Origin: an uncultured Elusimicrobiales bacterium
GTDB lineage: Bacteria; Elusimicrobiota; Elusimicrobia; Elusimicrobiales; Elusimicrobiaceae
Assembly (NCBI GenBank): GCA_944322775.1
Contig: CALUQA010000126.1
Span: forward strand, 1-19,830
Reading direction: 5' to 3'
DNA: 19,830 nucleotides
Positions 8,029-15,408 of the stretch are shown piece after piece; position 1 is the stretch's first letter; each line of letters opens with the position of its first letter. Both the position numbers and the translations under genes were made by a program. The notes beneath the pieces were generated by a model, which was not told the DNA's origin, made no database searches, and was given only the letters and a program-made list of their open reading frames with translations.

Positions 8029-8276
8029 ATTCGTTTATGATATCCCGTTGTATAATATAAAATCTTTCCACGACTAAAAGCCGCCGGCCCTTTATAATTT
8101 TAATATAAAAAAGCGCGCGACGGAAACTTACTCTTAAATTTTTGCAACTTTTGGCCTTCTTGTCAACTCTTTTATGACGTTTGCGTGCAATTTAAAGCGC
8201 ATACGATTTTCTTCTTTTGTTTCTTTCCTTTAGTTTTTCGTGAATTCTCCGTCGAAAAATCTACCGCTCGGTCTAA
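8029..8276. other. 248-nt intergenic region separating the two gene blocks
   Basis: This is the only sizeable gene-free stretch. It is AT-rich, has no open frame that looks real, and lies upstream of the giant surface-protein gene and downstream of the GGDEF gene. I see no convincing intrinsic terminator for the upstream block; ACCGCTCGGT at 8263-8272 is an inverted repeat but has only a 2-nt loop. TTGCGTGCAA at 8181-8190 is another short inverted repeat that could be an operator, without further support. Confidence 0.6.
8138..8166 (-). promoter_or_regulatory. Candidate sigma-70-type promoter for the surface/pilus block
   Basis: Reading the minus strand, TTGACA (8166-8161) is a perfect -35 hexamer. 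A 17-nt spacer leads to AAAAAT (8143-8138), which matches four of six -10 positions. It would give a leader of roughly 100 nt before the ATG at 8028. A second possibility nearer the gene is TATATT at 8059-8054, with a better -10 but a poor -35. No upstream gene overlaps either site. Confidence 0.35.
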
Positions 8277-9776
8277 TCACTGCGGCACTTCTTCAGCTAC
8301 GTCGCGGTACAGAGCAAAAGTACCGCGGCGACCGTCTTTCACCCAGTAAAGGGCCTTGTCTGCCTTTTCAAAAAGCTCTGCAGCCGTCTGACCGTCTTGC
8401 GGGAAAACGGATATCCCTTGGCTAATGCTAAGCGTAACGCGTTCGCCGTCGGTGTATCTGTCCGGAATGGCAATGGCGTTAATACGGTCCTTGAGGCGTT
8501 TAGCAATAATTTTGGCTTCTTCGCCGTTGGTGCGCGGCAACATGATAATCATTTCGTCGCCGCCGTAACGGCACGGAAAATCCGTCTGGCGCAAACTGGT
8601 GCGCAGCACGCGGCTAACCTCTTTTAAGGCCCAGTCGCCGATTTGGTGGCCATAGGTATCGTTGATTTGCTTGAACAAATCAATGTCCAGCAAAATGACC
8701 GACATGACCAGATCAAATCGTTTGGAGCGGTAAATTTCTTCGGCAAATTTTTCGTTAAAGAAACGGCGCACCGGCAGCTTGGTCAGCTCGTCGTAGTTAG
8801 ACAGTTCCTGCACGCGTTCAAACAACGCGGCGTTGTCTATGGCCAAAGCAATTTGGGTAGAAAATTGTTTTAAGGAAATAAAGTCCAAATAATTAATCCG
8901 GCGGCGGGAAAGCAGGTTATCAAAAGTTAGAAAGCCTACCTTATTGCGCTGCACTTTAAGCGGAATATATACCACGTTGTGAATGGTGCGGTAGGTGGCG
9001 CCGGAGTCAAAAATATCGCGCAGCAAGGTGCGTTCGTCTTCGGGCAAATCGTCGCCGGTTTGGCGGGTAACCTCACCGGAAATATCCACGCCCAAAATGG
9101 TTTTTATTTTGCTTCCGTCATAAGTGGTTTGATACAAGCGCACGCGGTCAAAGCGAAAATATTTTTGCACACCCTGCAAAATCAGTTCCAGACCGTCGGA
9201 AAGACGCAAAGAAGAAGCAAAAATGGTGGCCAAATCGTTTAAGGCGGTAGCCGTGTTTAAGCGCTGGTTTTTGGCCTGGTCAATTTCGGTATTGGTTAAA
9301 TTGTGGGAAATTTCCCCCGCCACGCTTTTTATCAGTTTCTTTTCCGCTTCATGAAATACGCGGTTTTTGCGGAAGCGTTCCAAACGCAGCACGCCCACGC
9401 TGTCTTTCATCACGGTTATTACATCGTCGTCTTTGAGCGTCATGCTGGGGCGTTTCCATTTAAGCAACACATAAACGGCAGGATAGTTCAAATCGGTAGA
9501 ATCGGCAATGCCGTCCTGCAACAGTTTTTTTAAGAACTCGGGCTCGTTTAACACGGATATATCTTCCTGCATATCCATGCAGTATTCTTTTTTGCACATC
9601 ATGTTTAAAGACAGCAACGCCCGTTCCTGCTGCCAGTCAAAAAAATACACGCGGTCCAGTTTAAACAAATCGCGCAAGGCCGGCAAGGCGCAATCCAACA
9701 GTTCACGACGGTTTTGAAAAGATTGGTTTAATTTTTTGCCAAATTTAAAAAGAGTAAAAGCCTCTTTATCAAACAT
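8277..9776 (-). CDS. GAF-GAF-GGDEF diguanylate cyclase
   Basis: 499 residues with no signal peptide or membrane helix, so cytoplasmic. Two GAF-like sensor regions are seen (about 20-165 and 185-335). The second contains VYIPLKVQRNKVGFLTFDN and ends in the usual linker helix LAIDNAALFERVQELSNYDE. A GGDEF domain follows (about 335-495) with DELTKLPVRRFF, LLDIDLFKQINDTYGHQIGD and the active-site loop GGDEM at 405-409. The motif is GGDEM instead of GGDEF, and the metal-binding Asp/Glu are kept. An I-site RQTD sits five residues before the loop, suggesting product inhibition by cyclic di-GMP. The family makes cyclic di-GMP from two GTP. The ATG lies 2 nt after the preceding gene's stop, with GAGGGG inside that gene's last codons, implying translational coupling. 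The ligand of the GAF domains is unknown. Confidence 0.9.
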   Translation of the reverse strand: MFDKEAFTLFKFGKKLNQSFQNRRELLDCALPALRDLFKLDRVYFFDWQQERALLSLNMMCKKEYCMDMQEDISVLNEPEFLKKLLQDGIADSTDLNYPAVYVLLKWKRPSMTLKDDDVITVMKDSVGVLRLERFRKNRVFHEAEKKLIKSVAGEISHNLTNTEIDQAKNQRLNTATALNDLATIFASSLRLSDGLELILQGVQKYFRFDRVRLYQTTYDGSKIKTILGVDISGEVTRQTGDDLPEDERTLLRDIFDSGATYRTIHNVVYIPLKVQRNKVGFLTFDNLLSRRRINYLDFISLKQFSTQIALAIDNAALFERVQELSNYDELTKLPVRRFFNEKFAEEIYRSKRFDLVMSVILLDIDLFKQINDTYGHQIGDWALKEVSRVLRTSLRQTDFPCRYGGDEMIIMLPRTNGEEAKIIAKRLKDRINAIAIPDRYTDGERVTLSISQGISVFPQDGQTAAELFEKADKALYWVKDGRRGTFALYRDVAEEVPQ

Positions 9777-9778
9777 AA

Positions 9779-10984
9779 TTACCCCTCGTAGAGAGAAAGC
9801 AGATATTCCACCTCTTTGGCGGCTTTGTCCAGCTCAATGTCCAAGCTGGCCTGCGTGAAGCGTCCCTCTACAATTTGCGTGGCGCTGACGGCCAATATTT
9901 TGTTTAAGATTTCCACCACCGTGCCCGTAATGGTCATATTGGGCAACGTGCGCGCCGAGGCCAAAATGCCCGAATATGTGCGCAAGCGTTGGGAGGAAGA
10001 AAAAATAAGTTGTTCAAAACTTTCTTCAAAAGCGGGGAATACTTCCATCATGGCGGCATAGCGCATCTGGTTGTCCGTACGCGCACACCACTTGATAAAT
10101 TTTAAAGCGGTTTCTTTGTCAGATCCGGCGGCGTTAATCATCAGGTTCATGCCCGACAGATACGCCTGCGGCTGTTCCCCGGTGCGCGGAACGGGCAGCG
10201 TTTTAATGCGCACACCAATGTGCCCCTCAAAGCTGGCCACGCCCTGCTTGCGGGAAATAAGCATGCTGGCCTTGCCCGAAAGCATGGTGCCCAGACTGCC
10301 TCTTTCGCGCAAGATGGGCATATAGTTTTTAAGCGCCAAGGTCATGTAGTCTTTCATGCCTTCTTTAAATGCCGGCGTGCCAATCAGCGTGCCGCGCAAG
10401 TCCGGCGTGAACATGGCCGCCCCGCGGCCCCAAATTTCCATAAACGCGCTGCGCGTGGACAAAGAGCCACGCCAGTCGCTGTTTTGCATGGGAAAGTAGC
10501 CGTCAATGTCTTTAAAGTGGTCTTTCAGCCGCTGGCACACGTCCAACAGGCCGGACCATTCCTCCAAGTCTTTTTCCGGGTCGGAAGTGACGGCTTTAAG
10601 GTGGTCTGCGCGAAAGTGCAGCGCACTCATGTCAAACCACCAGGGGTAGGAATATAAATCTTTGGTACCGGGTTTATAGCAATGCGGACGCAGCGGATAC
10701 AACGCCGAAGAAAGCGAAAGCCCCGGGTCCATTTTAGACAAATTTTCCGCCACGCCGGCCCGCGTCAAAAGGGCCGTCCAATAATGCGGTATTTGAATTA
10801 AATCGGGTATCACTTCCCCGGCGGCGGGGTTTTTTAGCGTAAAAATTTTTTTCCACAAAATGTTACGCGTAAACACCTGCACCGTTACATCGGCTTTCGG
10901 ATATTCTTTTTTAAACAGTTCCACCAATAACTTATAATCGGTCTTGGTTCTGGCGCCGGAGTCCGGCATGACCCACAAAATCAT
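9779..10984 (-). CDS. ABC-type substrate-binding-protein-like gene without export signal
   Basis: 401 residues with the look of a family 1 (maltose-type) solute-binding protein. The first strand is MILWVMPDSG, then an amphipathic helix LLVELFKKEYPKADVTVQVF. Further family-like stretches are PDLIQIPHYWTALLTRAGVA, PWWFDMSALHFRAD, LPVPRTGEQPQAYLSGMNLM and an ETALKFIKWCARTDNQ helix. Family members normally start with a signal peptide or lipobox, but this one begins directly at the first strand. An in-frame TAA at 10997-10999, only four codons before the ATG, rules out a longer N-terminus. The start overlaps the tsaD stop by one base (TAATG), with GGGGG upstream. The GAF-GGDEF gene follows after 2 nt, and no permease or ATPase gene is present. 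A cytoplasmic ligand sensor working with the cyclase is my inference. Confidence 0.8.
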   Translation of the reverse strand: MILWVMPDSGARTKTDYKLLVELFKKEYPKADVTVQVFTRNILWKKIFTLKNPAAGEVIPDLIQIPHYWTALLTRAGVAENLSKMDPGLSLSSALYPLRPHCYKPGTKDLYSYPWWFDMSALHFRADHLKAVTSDPEKDLEEWSGLLDVCQRLKDHFKDIDGYFPMQNSDWRGSLSTRSAFMEIWGRGAAMFTPDLRGTLIGTPAFKEGMKDYMTLALKNYMPILRERGSLGTMLSGKASMLISRKQGVASFEGHIGVRIKTLPVPRTGEQPQAYLSGMNLMINAAGSDKETALKFIKWCARTDNQMRYAAMMEVFPAFEESFEQLIFSSSQRLRTYSGILASARTLPNMTITGTVVEILNKILAVSATQIVEGRFTQASLDIELDKAAKEVEYLLSLYEG

Positions 10985-12006
10985 TATTTCCCCCAGTTAT
11001 GCACTTTCAAGTTCGGGTTAATGTCAATATTCCACTTCTTTTGCAAAGCACCTTCGCCGGCTGCCTGCAGCTGCTTATAGGCCGCCAGGGCAATCATGGC
11101 CGCATTGTCGGAAGACATTTTGCGCGGCACAAAACGCACATTGATGCCGCGTTTTTGGCCTTCGGCCGTCATCATTTCACGCAAAAGCGTGTTGGCGGCC
11201 ACGCCGCCGCCCACGGCAATTTGTTTTACTTTGTATTTTTCTGCCGCAAGCATGGTCTTTTTGACCAAGGTTTCGTCCACGGCTTGTTCAAAGCTGGCGC
11301 ACACGTCGGGCACGCTGATGTCTTTATGGTCGCGCAAATAATAGCTGACGGCCGTTTTGATACCGCTGAACGAAAAATCCCACGTGCCGGGCAGCAGCGG
11401 ACGCGGAAAGTCAATGGCGTCTCTGCGGCCTTTTAAAGCTTGGGCCGACACCTGCGGCCCGCCTGGATAGGCCAGGCCCAGCAATTTGGCCACTTTGTCA
11501 AAGGCTTCGCCCGCCGCGTCATCGCGCGTGCGGCCCAACACTTTATAGTTGCCGTAGCCTTTTACGTACCAAAGTTCCGTATGCCCGCCCGACACAATCA
11601 AAGCCACCAGCGGGAAAGTGAGCGGATTTTTCGCTTCCCCGTCTTCAAACTCACACGCAAAAAGGTGGCCCTCCAGGTGGTTTACTCCTAGTATAGGGAC
11701 TTTTTTAAAATTTGCAAGCGTCTGTGCGGCCACGCGCCCCACCATCAGCCCGCCGGGCAGGCCGGGGCCTTTGGCAAAAGCCACGCAATCTATGTGGCGG
11801 CCTTGCAGGGCGCTGTCTATCACGGCGGCTATTTTGGCCGCATGCGCGCGGCTGGCCAGCTCCGGCACGACGCCGTGGTATTTTTTATGTTCTTCAATTT
11901 GGGAATAAATAACATTGCTTTCCAACTTGCGTCCGTCCACCAGCAAAGCGGCTGACGTTTCATCGCAAGTGCTTTCTATGCCTAGTATGGCAAAATCTTT
12001 CTTCAT
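10984..12006 (-). CDS. tsaD: tRNA N6-threonylcarbamoyladenosine transferase TsaD
   Basis: 340 residues, the usual bacterial length. TsaD transfers the threonylcarbamoyl group from its adenylate to A37 of ANN-decoding tRNAs, together with TsaB and TsaE. The protein shows ILGIESTCDETSAALL at the start, VVPELASRAHAAK, KGPGLPGGLMVG, then NHLEGH with the metal-binding HxxxH (His110, His114). VSGGHTELW, DDAAGEAFDKVAKLLGL and FSGIKTAV follow, then VGGGVAANTLLR and the late metal-ligand motif SSDNAAMIA. All family motifs appear intact. The ATG overlaps the stop of ctpA by 4 nt (ATGA), and its own stop overlaps the next gene by one base, so translation of three consecutive genes is probably coupled. 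Neither tsaB nor tsaE is in the window. Confidence 0.97.
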   Translation of the reverse strand: MKKDFAILGIESTCDETSAALLVDGRKLESNVIYSQIEEHKKYHGVVPELASRAHAAKIAAVIDSALQGRHIDCVAFAKGPGLPGGLMVGRVAAQTLANFKKVPILGVNHLEGHLFACEFEDGEAKNPLTFPLVALIVSGGHTELWYVKGYGNYKVLGRTRDDAAGEAFDKVAKLLGLAYPGGPQVSAQALKGRRDAIDFPRPLLPGTWDFSFSGIKTAVSYYLRDHKDISVPDVCASFEQAVDETLVKKTMLAAEKYKVKQIAVGGGVAANTLLREMMTAEGQKRGINVRFVPRKMSSDNAAMIALAAYKQLQAAGEGALQKKWNIDINPNLKVHNWGK

Positions 12007-13394
12007 TTTGTGTTACCTTCTTTTTGCTTATTGGGTTGCGCCGTTTTTTGTTTTTCCTGTTCGGCGGCCTTTTGCTCCGCCTGTTCGGCGGCGGCTTTTT
12101 CCATATCCGCTTTTTGGGCAATTATTTTTTGCGGGCCTTCTTTTAAAATTTCTACGGCCTTATCCAAAACAGGGTCTTTTTCTTTAAATTCCATTTTGGG
12201 CATTTCCTGCCCCGGCGTATAGACCACATTATTGTACTGCGTAAAAATCTTCACTTCATCCTGCGGGTCCATCTTCACTTCCACGTCCGGGAAAATGCCG
12301 CCTTCGTTTTCTTTCTTTTTATCGCGGTAATCGCGCTGTATTAAGCGCCCTTTGGGCGTATAATATTTGGCAATGGTCAAGCGCAAACCGGCTCCGTCAT
12401 CAAGCGGCAACACCTGCTGCACGCTGGCCTTGCCAAAGCTGCGCTGGCCCACGATGACGGCACGGTCGTTATCCTGCAAAGCGCCCGACACAATTTCGCT
12501 GGCGCTGGCGGAACCTTGGTTAATCAGCACCACCAAAGGCAAATCGGGGTAGTCAGCCTTGGCGCCGGTTCTGAACTCCTGATAGAACTCCGGCTTGCGG
12601 CCCTGGGTGTACACCACCATTTGTTTGTCACCCATAAAAAGCTGGGCAAGTTCCACCGCCCCGTTAAGCAAGCCGCCCGGGTTAAAGCGCAAATCCAGCA
12701 CCAGGCCTTTCATGCCTTGTTTGCTTAAGGTTTTTAAGGCTTTTTGCACTTCTTCGGTGCTGTGGCCGGAAAAGTCCACCAAATAAATATAGCCGATATT
12801 GTTTTCCAGCATGCGGTAATACACCACTTCCGGCACGATTTTTTCGCGTTTAAAATGGAAATCAGGCAAGGTTTCATATTCGCCCGTTTTTTCGTTTTTG
12901 CGGCTCATGGTGATTTTAACTTTGCTGCCCACCGGCCCGCGCATAATTTCCACGGCTTCATCAAGCGTCATATCGGAAATATCGCGGTCGTCCACAAACA
13001 GAATGCGGTCCCCCGGCATAACACCCGCCTTATACGCCGGCGTGTTGGGCATGGGGCTCATGACCGTCACAAAACCGTCCACTTCAGACAAACGAATACC
13101 CAGGCCGCCAAAGTCGCCGCGGGTATCATTTTTAAGGGCCAAATATTCTTTAGGTTCCAAATATTGGGAAAAGGGATCCAGCTCCCCCACCACGCCGCGA
13201 ATGGCGCCCGTAATCAGCTGGTCGCTGTCGGTGGGTTCCACATAATTTTCTTTTACATATTGCAGCACATTAATAAAAGTGCGCAGCTGCTTAAGTCCCC
13301 CGTCCACGGCACCGTATGCATACGGAAACAAGGTACCAACAAAGAAAACGACGGCCGCCCAAGCGGCAATTTTGGTTGTTTTTCTGCCTTTCAT
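12003..13394 (-). CDS. ctpA: C-terminal processing peptidase (S41 family, PDZ-containing)
   Basis: 463 residues. The N-terminal hydrophobic segment (about 9-28) is either a signal peptide or a membrane anchor, placing the enzyme in the periplasm. After an S41 N-terminal helical part (YVKENYVEP, GAIRGVVGELDPFSQYL) comes a PDZ domain (about 95-165, with GGLGIRLSEVDGFVTVMSPM and AGVMPGDRIL). The protease domain contains LVLDLRFNPGGLLNGAVELA, then NQGSASASEI and GQRSFGKASVQQ. By alignment with Prc/Tsp from memory, the Ser-Lys dyad is Ser297 and Lys322. The last 45 residues are a Lys/Gln/Glu/Ala-rich tail with no visible domain. In many bacteria a ctpA gene follows envC, and such proteases trim or control cell-wall hydrolases. 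It is 30 nt downstream of envC and overlaps tsaD by 4 nt. Confidence 0.95.
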   Translation of the reverse strand: MKGRKTTKIAAWAAVVFFVGTLFPYAYGAVDGGLKQLRTFINVLQYVKENYVEPTDSDQLITGAIRGVVGELDPFSQYLEPKEYLALKNDTRGDFGGLGIRLSEVDGFVTVMSPMPNTPAYKAGVMPGDRILFVDDRDISDMTLDEAVEIMRGPVGSKVKITMSRKNEKTGEYETLPDFHFKREKIVPEVVYYRMLENNIGYIYLVDFSGHSTEEVQKALKTLSKQGMKGLVLDLRFNPGGLLNGAVELAQLFMGDKQMVVYTQGRKPEFYQEFRTGAKADYPDLPLVVLINQGSASASEIVSGALQDNDRAVIVGQRSFGKASVQQVLPLDDGAGLRLTIAKYYTPKGRLIQRDYRDKKKENEGGIFPDVEVKMDPQDEVKIFTQYNNVVYTPGQEMPKMEFKEKDPVLDKAVEILKEGPQKIIAQKADMEKAAAEQAEQKAAEQEKQKTAQPNKQKEGNTK

Positions 13395-13424
13395 AATTAT
13401 CCTCCGCCCTTACGGGCGCAACAG

Positions 13425-14624
13425 TTAAATTTTTTGCAGCCAATCCATGGGGTCCACCGCGGTGGTGCCTTGGCGCGTTTCAAAATAAACGGCGTAACGA
13501 CCCGTGCCGGAGCTTTGCTGCGTGTCCAGGCCGGCCGTACCGATGGAGCGGCCCCTTTGCAGTTTCTCGCCCACAATAGCGTCTATGCGGCTTAAGAAAC
13601 CGTAAATGGTAAAAAATCCTTTACCGTGGTCCACAATGACCACATTGCCGTACGAGCGGAACGGCCCGGCGTAAATGACGTCCCCCGCATCTACGCTGCG
13701 CACCGGCTCTCCGGCTTTGGCGGCAATTTTAATGCCGTCGCGGAAAATCCACGTATTCAAATCCCGGCGGTATTCTTTGCCAAATTTGCTGATAACCTGC
13801 CCCTTCACCGGCCACGGCAGGGAATTGCGCGGCACGTCTATCTTGGCAATGGAAGACTGCTTTTTGGCCGTCGTGCCGGCTTTTTTGGCCGCGGCGTCTG
13901 CCTTGGCCTGCTGTTTGGCAGCAGCGGCTTTGCGCTGTTTTTCAAACTTGGCAAGCAAATCGTCCAAGGCGCGGGCGGATTTGTTAAGCTCGTTAATTTC
14001 TTCGCGGATTTGGGCAGCCTTCTTTTTGGTTAAATTTAAATCTTTCTGTTTCTTTAAAAAGTTAGTCGTAATTACTTTTTGTTTTTGTTCTATTTGCGAG
14101 CTTTGCGCCAACAGTTTTTTGTTGCGCGCTTCAAAATCGTAAATTTTTTGTTTGGCGGCTTCGTTCTCTTCTTTTAAGGCCACAAAAAACTCCGCCTTAT
14201 GCGTCAGCACGCGCTCCAAAAACAATTCTTCTTCCGGCGAATCTTCCCCCGGGCACCAGGCGCAATGCGGGGTTAAATAAAAATCGGCCAATTCATCTGC
14301 CATTACCCCGCGCCACATGGGCATGCTGCGCTCCAACGCGGCCCGTTTGTCTTCGGTGGACAGAATGGTCTGCTCCACATAATTAATGTCGGACTCCAAT
14401 TTGTTTTTTTCGCGCAAAGTGGCAGCCTTGCGGCTTTCCAAGGCGGAAATTTCCTTGGAAATGGCCGCTTCCTGCGCGCGGTATTTTTTTAGTTCTTCCT
14501 GTTTTTGGGCCGCTTGTTTTTTAAGCCGCGCCAATTCTTCTTTTTTCTGTGCGGCTTCGTCGGCAGCGAACGCCGAAGAGAACAAGCATAAAAAGCCCAA
14601 ACAGGCAATTAAAATTTTTGCCAT
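13425..14624 (-). CDS. envC: EnvC-like murein hydrolase activator
   Basis: 399 residues. A signal peptide (core about 4-18, cut near residue 20) is followed by a long charged coiled coil (about 22-110) and a short break holding C-A-W-C at residues 121-124. A second coiled coil runs from about 140 to 245, then a Lys/Ala-rich linker, and a LytM (M23) domain fills the last 120 residues. The LytM domain is degenerate. The first metal-ligand motif reads RDGIKI instead of HxGxD, the next reads IYGFLS where active enzymes have YxHL, and the last reads YAVYFETR where enzymes have HLHFE. E. coli EnvC also lacks these ligands and activates amidases instead of cutting peptidoglycan, so that role is inferred. 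The gene overlaps ftsX by 16 nt, matching the known FtsX-EnvC partnership in septal wall splitting. Confidence 0.92.
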   Translation of the reverse strand: MAKILIACLGFLCLFSSAFAADEAAQKKEELARLKKQAAQKQEELKKYRAQEAAISKEISALESRKAATLREKNKLESDINYVEQTILSTEDKRAALERSMPMWRGVMADELADFYLTPHCAWCPGEDSPEEELFLERVLTHKAEFFVALKEENEAAKQKIYDFEARNKKLLAQSSQIEQKQKVITTNFLKKQKDLNLTKKKAAQIREEINELNKSARALDDLLAKFEKQRKAAAAKQQAKADAAAKKAGTTAKKQSSIAKIDVPRNSLPWPVKGQVISKFGKEYRRDLNTWIFRDGIKIAAKAGEPVRSVDAGDVIYAGPFRSYGNVVIVDHGKGFFTIYGFLSRIDAIVGEKLQRGRSIGTAGLDTQQSSGTGRYAVYFETRQGTTAVDPMDWLQKI

Positions 14625-15394
14625 TTGCTAAGCGTCCAACCAAAAAGCCCGCAGAACACCAAAATGCCCAACTGGCGCTCCACAGACGTAAAATGTTGCA
14701 AGACCGGCATTAAAAATCCGGTCGGGTACGTAAGTAATGCAAAAAAGCCCAAAGACAAAAGCCCCGCCACAAGGGCAGACACCACCGCACTGCCCAAATG
14801 CCCTTTGCCGCGCATGGGGTAAGCCTCCACCATAAACATAAACGCAAAAAACAGCACCAGGGCAAACACAATCCCCAAATTCAGCGTGCGCAAGCCCAGG
14901 CCGCTGTAAAAAGCCAAACGTGCCTGCTCCGGCGAATATTTGGGGGCCAGCTGCGGGTATTCCGAAGCCAAATTTTGCACAAACGGACGAATATTGTTAA
15001 TGGCGCGGTTGGTGAGTTTAACTTCAAAATAAGCCGGCATTTGTTCATAGCCCAGCACCACCAAGGCCTGCGTCAGGCGTTCGTTTTTGGCTTTAAGCGC
15101 TTCAAACGCGTCTTGCGGGGAAAAAAGCTTTACCGCCGTTATGTCTTCTTTGCTGCTCAGGCTGTCGCCCAAAGCAACCAAAGAGGGATTGTCCACCGGT
15201 TGCGTAAGCGCCAGCACCAACTTAAAATTCTGCACTAAGGCCTGGTGATAATTGCTTATTTGCATTTGCACAAAGCTCACGCACTGCAACAGCACCGCCA
15301 CGGCAAACACCAGCACAAACAAACGCCGATGACCGTGAAACACCACGGCAGAGCCTTTTGGTTTTTTAGGTTTATCCTGCAAAAAATCGTCCAT
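14609..15394 (-). CDS. ftsX: FtsX-like cell-division protein
   Basis: 261 residues, somewhat shorter than typical FtsX (about 300). The short cytoplasmic N-terminus is basic (KPKKPKG, HGHRR), followed by TM1 (about 24-43). An extracytoplasmic domain covers about 45-170, and three helices lie near 173-190, 202-222 and 242-256; the last looks short. The external domain contains LVVLGYEQMPAYFEVKL, the family's typical phrase (an L-P-x-x-F-E-V-x-L core). FtsX forms a membrane complex with the ATPase FtsE and passes ATP-driven changes to EnvC outside, controlling amidases at the septum. The identification rests on topology, that motif, and the following gene being envC-like with a 16-nt overlap. 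No ftsE lies next to it: the gene before is an alkaline phosphatase, ending 14 nt upstream. Confidence 0.85.
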   Translation of the reverse strand: MDDFLQDKPKKPKGSAVVFHGHRRLFVLVFAVAVLLQCVSFVQMQISNYHQALVQNFKLVLALTQPVDNPSLVALGDSLSSKEDITAVKLFSPQDAFEALKAKNERLTQALVVLGYEQMPAYFEVKLTNRAINNIRPFVQNLASEYPQLAPKYSPEQARLAFYSGLGLRTLNLGIVFALVLFFAFMFMVEAYPMRGKGHLGSAVVSALVAGLLSLGFFALLTYPTGFLMPVLQHFTSVERQLGILVFCGLFGWTLSKWQKF

Positions 15395-15408
15395 ACGCGT
15401 CCTCCGCT

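Noticed and set aside
8051..8056. TATAAT on the plus strand as a rightward promoter
   Set aside because: No acceptable -35 lies 15-19 nt upstream and no plus-strand gene follows; it is part of an AT-rich patch.
8263..8272. Possible terminator (ACCGCTCGGT) after the GGDEF gene
   Set aside because: The inverted repeat leaves only a 2-nt loop and the following T-run is short and offset; not a convincing intrinsic terminator.
13425..14624. Active M23 endopeptidase
   Set aside because: The positions of the three metal-ligand motifs lack the needed His and Asp residues, so an activator role fits better.
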